A stretch of 32,016 bases of DNA, taken from contig JANWLR010000008.1 in NCBI GenBank assembly GCA_025450755.1, positions 1 to 32,016 on the forward strand, in the 5' to 3' direction. Of this stretch, positions 30,456-32,016 are shown piece by piece. The number at the start of each line of letters is the position of its first letter. The first letter of the stretch is position 1. The notes below the pieces were generated by a model. That model saw only the letters and a list, made by a program, of their open reading frames with translations, ran no database searches and was not told the DNA's origin. The DNA comes from Sphingomicrobium sp. GTDB lineage: Bacteria; Pseudomonadota; Alphaproteobacteria; Sphingomonadales; Sphingomonadaceae. The position numbers and the translations under genes were made by a program.

Positions 30456-31571
30456 TTAATCGACGAGCGGCAGCTCCGGCTCAGCGATCGCGTGTCCCTC
30501 TGCCGCGAGAAGCTTTCGCTTGCGGTCCAATCCGCCGCCATAGCCGCCCAGCGAACCGTCGCTTCGGATCACCCGGTGGCAGGGGATCAGAACCACGACG
30601 TGATTGTCGCCGTTCGCCGAACCGACGGCGCGGACGGCATTTGGCGCTCCGATCGCTGCTGCGATTTCCGCATAGCTTCGGGTCTCGCCCGCCGGGATCT
30701 TCCTCAGCTCGCGCCACACGGCTTCCTGAAAAGCCGTTCCCGCAACGTCGATCGGCAAATGATGGGCGGCGAGCGGCTGCTCGATCGCGTGGAGCGCGCC
30801 CTCGACCAATTCCTTGAGGCCGCCGGCATCCTCGAGGATCGTGGCATTGGGGAAGAGCCGCCGCAGCGACTGCTCGCTATCGTCGAACGTCAGCCGGCAA
30901 ATGCCCTTGCTCGTGGCCGCGATGAACATCTCGCCCAGCGGACTGTCGAAATGGGTCCAGCTTATGGTTTCGCCGCGGCCGCCGTCGCGCCAGGCCGATG
31001 GGGTCATTCCCAGCCTCTCCTTTGCATCGCTGTAAAAACCGCTCGGGCTTTGGTATCCTGCGTCATAGACCGCATCGGTCACTCGGCCATTCGCCTTGAG
31101 CGCCGTTTCGGCACGGCGGTTGCGAAGCGCCCGGGCATAGGCCGCCGGAGAGACGCCCAGATCGCGCTTGAAGATGCGCTGGAAGTGGTGCGGCGCATAG
31201 CCGACCGTGGCGGCGAGCTCGGAAAGGTTCGGCACCTCCTCCGCCCGGTCGATCAACTCGATCGCCTTCGCAATTGCATTGCGATCGCGGCCGACTTCAT
31301 CAGGCTTGCAGCGCATGCACGGACGATAGCCCGCTGCCCGAGCTTCTTTCGAAGAGGCATAGAAGACGACATTGTCGCGCTTGGGCCGGCGCGCCGGGCA
31401 ACTTGGCTTGCAATAAATTCCAGTGGTCTTCACCGCTCCGAGCACACGGCCGTCCCAGCTCCGGTCGCGGCGCATGAAAGCCGCCCAGGCGGTGTCCGCG
31501 TCGAGGCGAGCGACGTTCTCCAAGGCTCCCGATCTAAGCGTCTCAAGCCGTTGTGCAACCGTGGCCATCAT
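30456..31571 (-). CDS. ada: Ada: bifunctional DNA alkylation repair protein and transcriptional activator
   Basis: 371 residues, close to E. coli Ada. The N-terminal domain has the four zinc cysteines C54, C58 (GIYCKPSCPARRP), C85 and C88 (CMRCKPD), of which the first corresponds to the methyl-phosphotriester acceptor. An AraC-type helix-turn-helix region follows (about 100-190: LSELAATVGYAPHHFQRIFK, AGYQSPSGFYSDAKERLG). The C-terminal O6-alkylguanine transferase has the acceptor C331 in IPCHRVI. Methylation of the N-terminal Cys normally turns Ada into an activator of its own operon. The ATG at 31571 overlaps the stop of the upstream DUF1203 gene (TGATG); the next codon is also ATG and is better spaced (6 bases) from the AAAGGAG site. 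AlkB is not in the window. Secure. Confidence 0.96.
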   Translation of the reverse strand: MMATVAQRLETLRSGALENVARLDADTAWAAFMRRDRSWDGRVLGAVKTTGIYCKPSCPARRPKRDNVVFYASSKEARAAGYRPCMRCKPDEVGRDRNAIAKAIELIDRAEEVPNLSELAATVGYAPHHFQRIFKRDLGVSPAAYARALRNRRAETALKANGRVTDAVYDAGYQSPSGFYSDAKERLGMTPSAWRDGGRGETISWTHFDSPLGEMFIAATSKGICRLTFDDSEQSLRRLFPNATILEDAGGLKELVEGALHAIEQPLAAHHLPIDVAGTAFQEAVWRELRKIPAGETRSYAEIAAAIGAPNAVRAVGSANGDNHVVVLIPCHRVIRSDGSLGGYGGGLDRKRKLLAAEGHAIAEPELPLVD

Positions 31572-32016
31572 CAGCTCCTTTCGACCTTCGCGGCGAAACA
31601 GCCGCGGGTCGCGTTGTGAACATGGATCGTTTCAATCGCCGGATCCTCGAATAGCTTGCGGATTCCCGCGTCGGCCTCTCCTGGCTGGGTCAGTATCGCA
31701 TCGGCCATCATGCCGTCTTTGTCGAAGCCGCGAAGCGACAGGACGCGAGGTCCGAAGACTGGTGGTATTTCGTCGACAAATTGCGCGGCGGCTTCAATGC
31801 CTTCTGTGACGAAGATGGCATGGCTTGCGCGATAGGCATTGGCGACGTCGTGGCTGATGTGATTGAGAAGCAGCACGCTCTCACCAATGTCGCGGTCGGT
31901 GAGGCTGATCCGACATGGGAAGCTCGGCTTTTGGGTGACCGTCATTCGGACGATGCCCTGCTTGGCAAGCGCCTGGTTGGTAAGGCCATAAAGGTGCCGG
32001 TAAGGCGCGGGGTCTA
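31571..32016 (-). CDS. DUF1203 domain-containing protein (5' end outside window)
   Basis: The frame stays open past the internal ATG at 31945 to the right edge. Reading it through gives DPAPYRHLYGLTNQALAKQG before the ATG-encoded Met, which matches the usual N-terminal part of DUF1203 proteins, so the gene begins beyond the window. The visible 148 codons contain family segments FPCRISLTDRDIGESVLL, LNHISHDVANAYRASHAIFV, and the C-terminus IHVHNATRGCFAAKVERS. DUF1203 is a small cytoplasmic family of unknown function with conserved Cys and His residues. Its TGA stop overlaps the ada ATG as TGATG, so it is co-transcribed and coupled with ada. A role in the alkylation response would be an inference from this position only. 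Confidence 0.85.
   Translation of the reverse strand, partial: DPAPYRHLYGLTNQALAKQGIVRMTVTQKPSFPCRISLTDRDIGESVLLLNHISHDVANAYRASHAIFVTEGIEAAAQFVDEIPPVFGPRVLSLRGFDKDGMMADAILTQPGEADAGIRKLFEDPAIETIHVHNATRGCFAAKVERS

Overview
The window looks like GC-rich chromosomal DNA of an alphaproteobacterium of the order Sphingomonadales (Sphingomonas or a close relative). The evidence is a secreted protein with a PEPxxWA-type C-terminal sorting signal, a tonB-exbB-exbD-exbD cluster, a GcvA-like LysR regulator, alphaproteobacterial-style ParC, and Sphingomonas-like TIR/TPR and CCA-transferase sequences. The assignment rests on protein style only; no rRNA is present. I saw no tRNA, rRNA, insertion sequence, prophage or CRISPR array. 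No stretch of 300 bases lacks a gene; the largest gaps (about 209, 228, 158 and 225 bp) are described as regulatory regions.

Layout, left to right. 1-330: 3' end of a LysR-type regulator. 327-1205 (-): Fe(II)/2-oxoglutarate (phytanoyl-CoA) dioxygenase. 1299-7511 (-): a unit that reads glmU, glmS, a ClC chloride channel/transporter and an HtrA-like protein that has lost all three catalytic residues. glmS, clc and the pseudoprotease overlap at stop/start codons. A 39-codon remnant of an exbD 3' end lies just upstream of glmU. 7572-10118 (-): tonB-exbB-exbD-exbD energy-transduction operon closed by a clear terminator, with a 12-bp hairpin between exbB and the first exbD. 10328-11481 (-): pteridine-reductase-like SDR and folB, coupled. 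11534-13865 (+): DUF1285, NudL-like Nudix hydrolase and CCA tRNA nucleotidyltransferase, all overlapping. 13862-15787 (-): membrane-anchored TIR-TPR protein. 15852-17096 (-) and 17188-17934 (+): divergent glycosyltransferase and DUF2334 deacetylase. 17956-22009 (-): parC followed by a degenerate-GGDEF/intact-EAL protein. 22070-23053 (-) and 23282-23896 (+): divergent pair of exported proteins, one polyproline-rich and one with a PEP-CTERM signal. 23891-24874 (-): GcvA-like LysR. 25033-25417 (+): two small unrecognised proteins behind a structured leader. 25643-26422 (+): purC. 26419-27173 (-): DUF1801 and ABM-like proteins. 27223-29385 (+): priA. 29457-30395 (-): CPBP-family membrane protease. 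30456-32016 (-): ada and a DUF1203 gene that runs off the right edge.

Most of the window is housekeeping: cell-wall amino-sugar supply, replication restart, chromosome decatenation, purine and folate synthesis, tRNA maturation and alkylation repair. Envelope functions (TonB system, ClC, secreted proteins, CPBP protease) are mixed in. There is no obvious large accessory island. The parts most worth a second look are the HtrA-like pseudoprotease coupled to ClC, the exbD relic in front of glmU, a TonB without the usual transmembrane histidine, the TIR-membrane-TPR protein, and the small-protein pair with its C-rich-loop leader hairpin.
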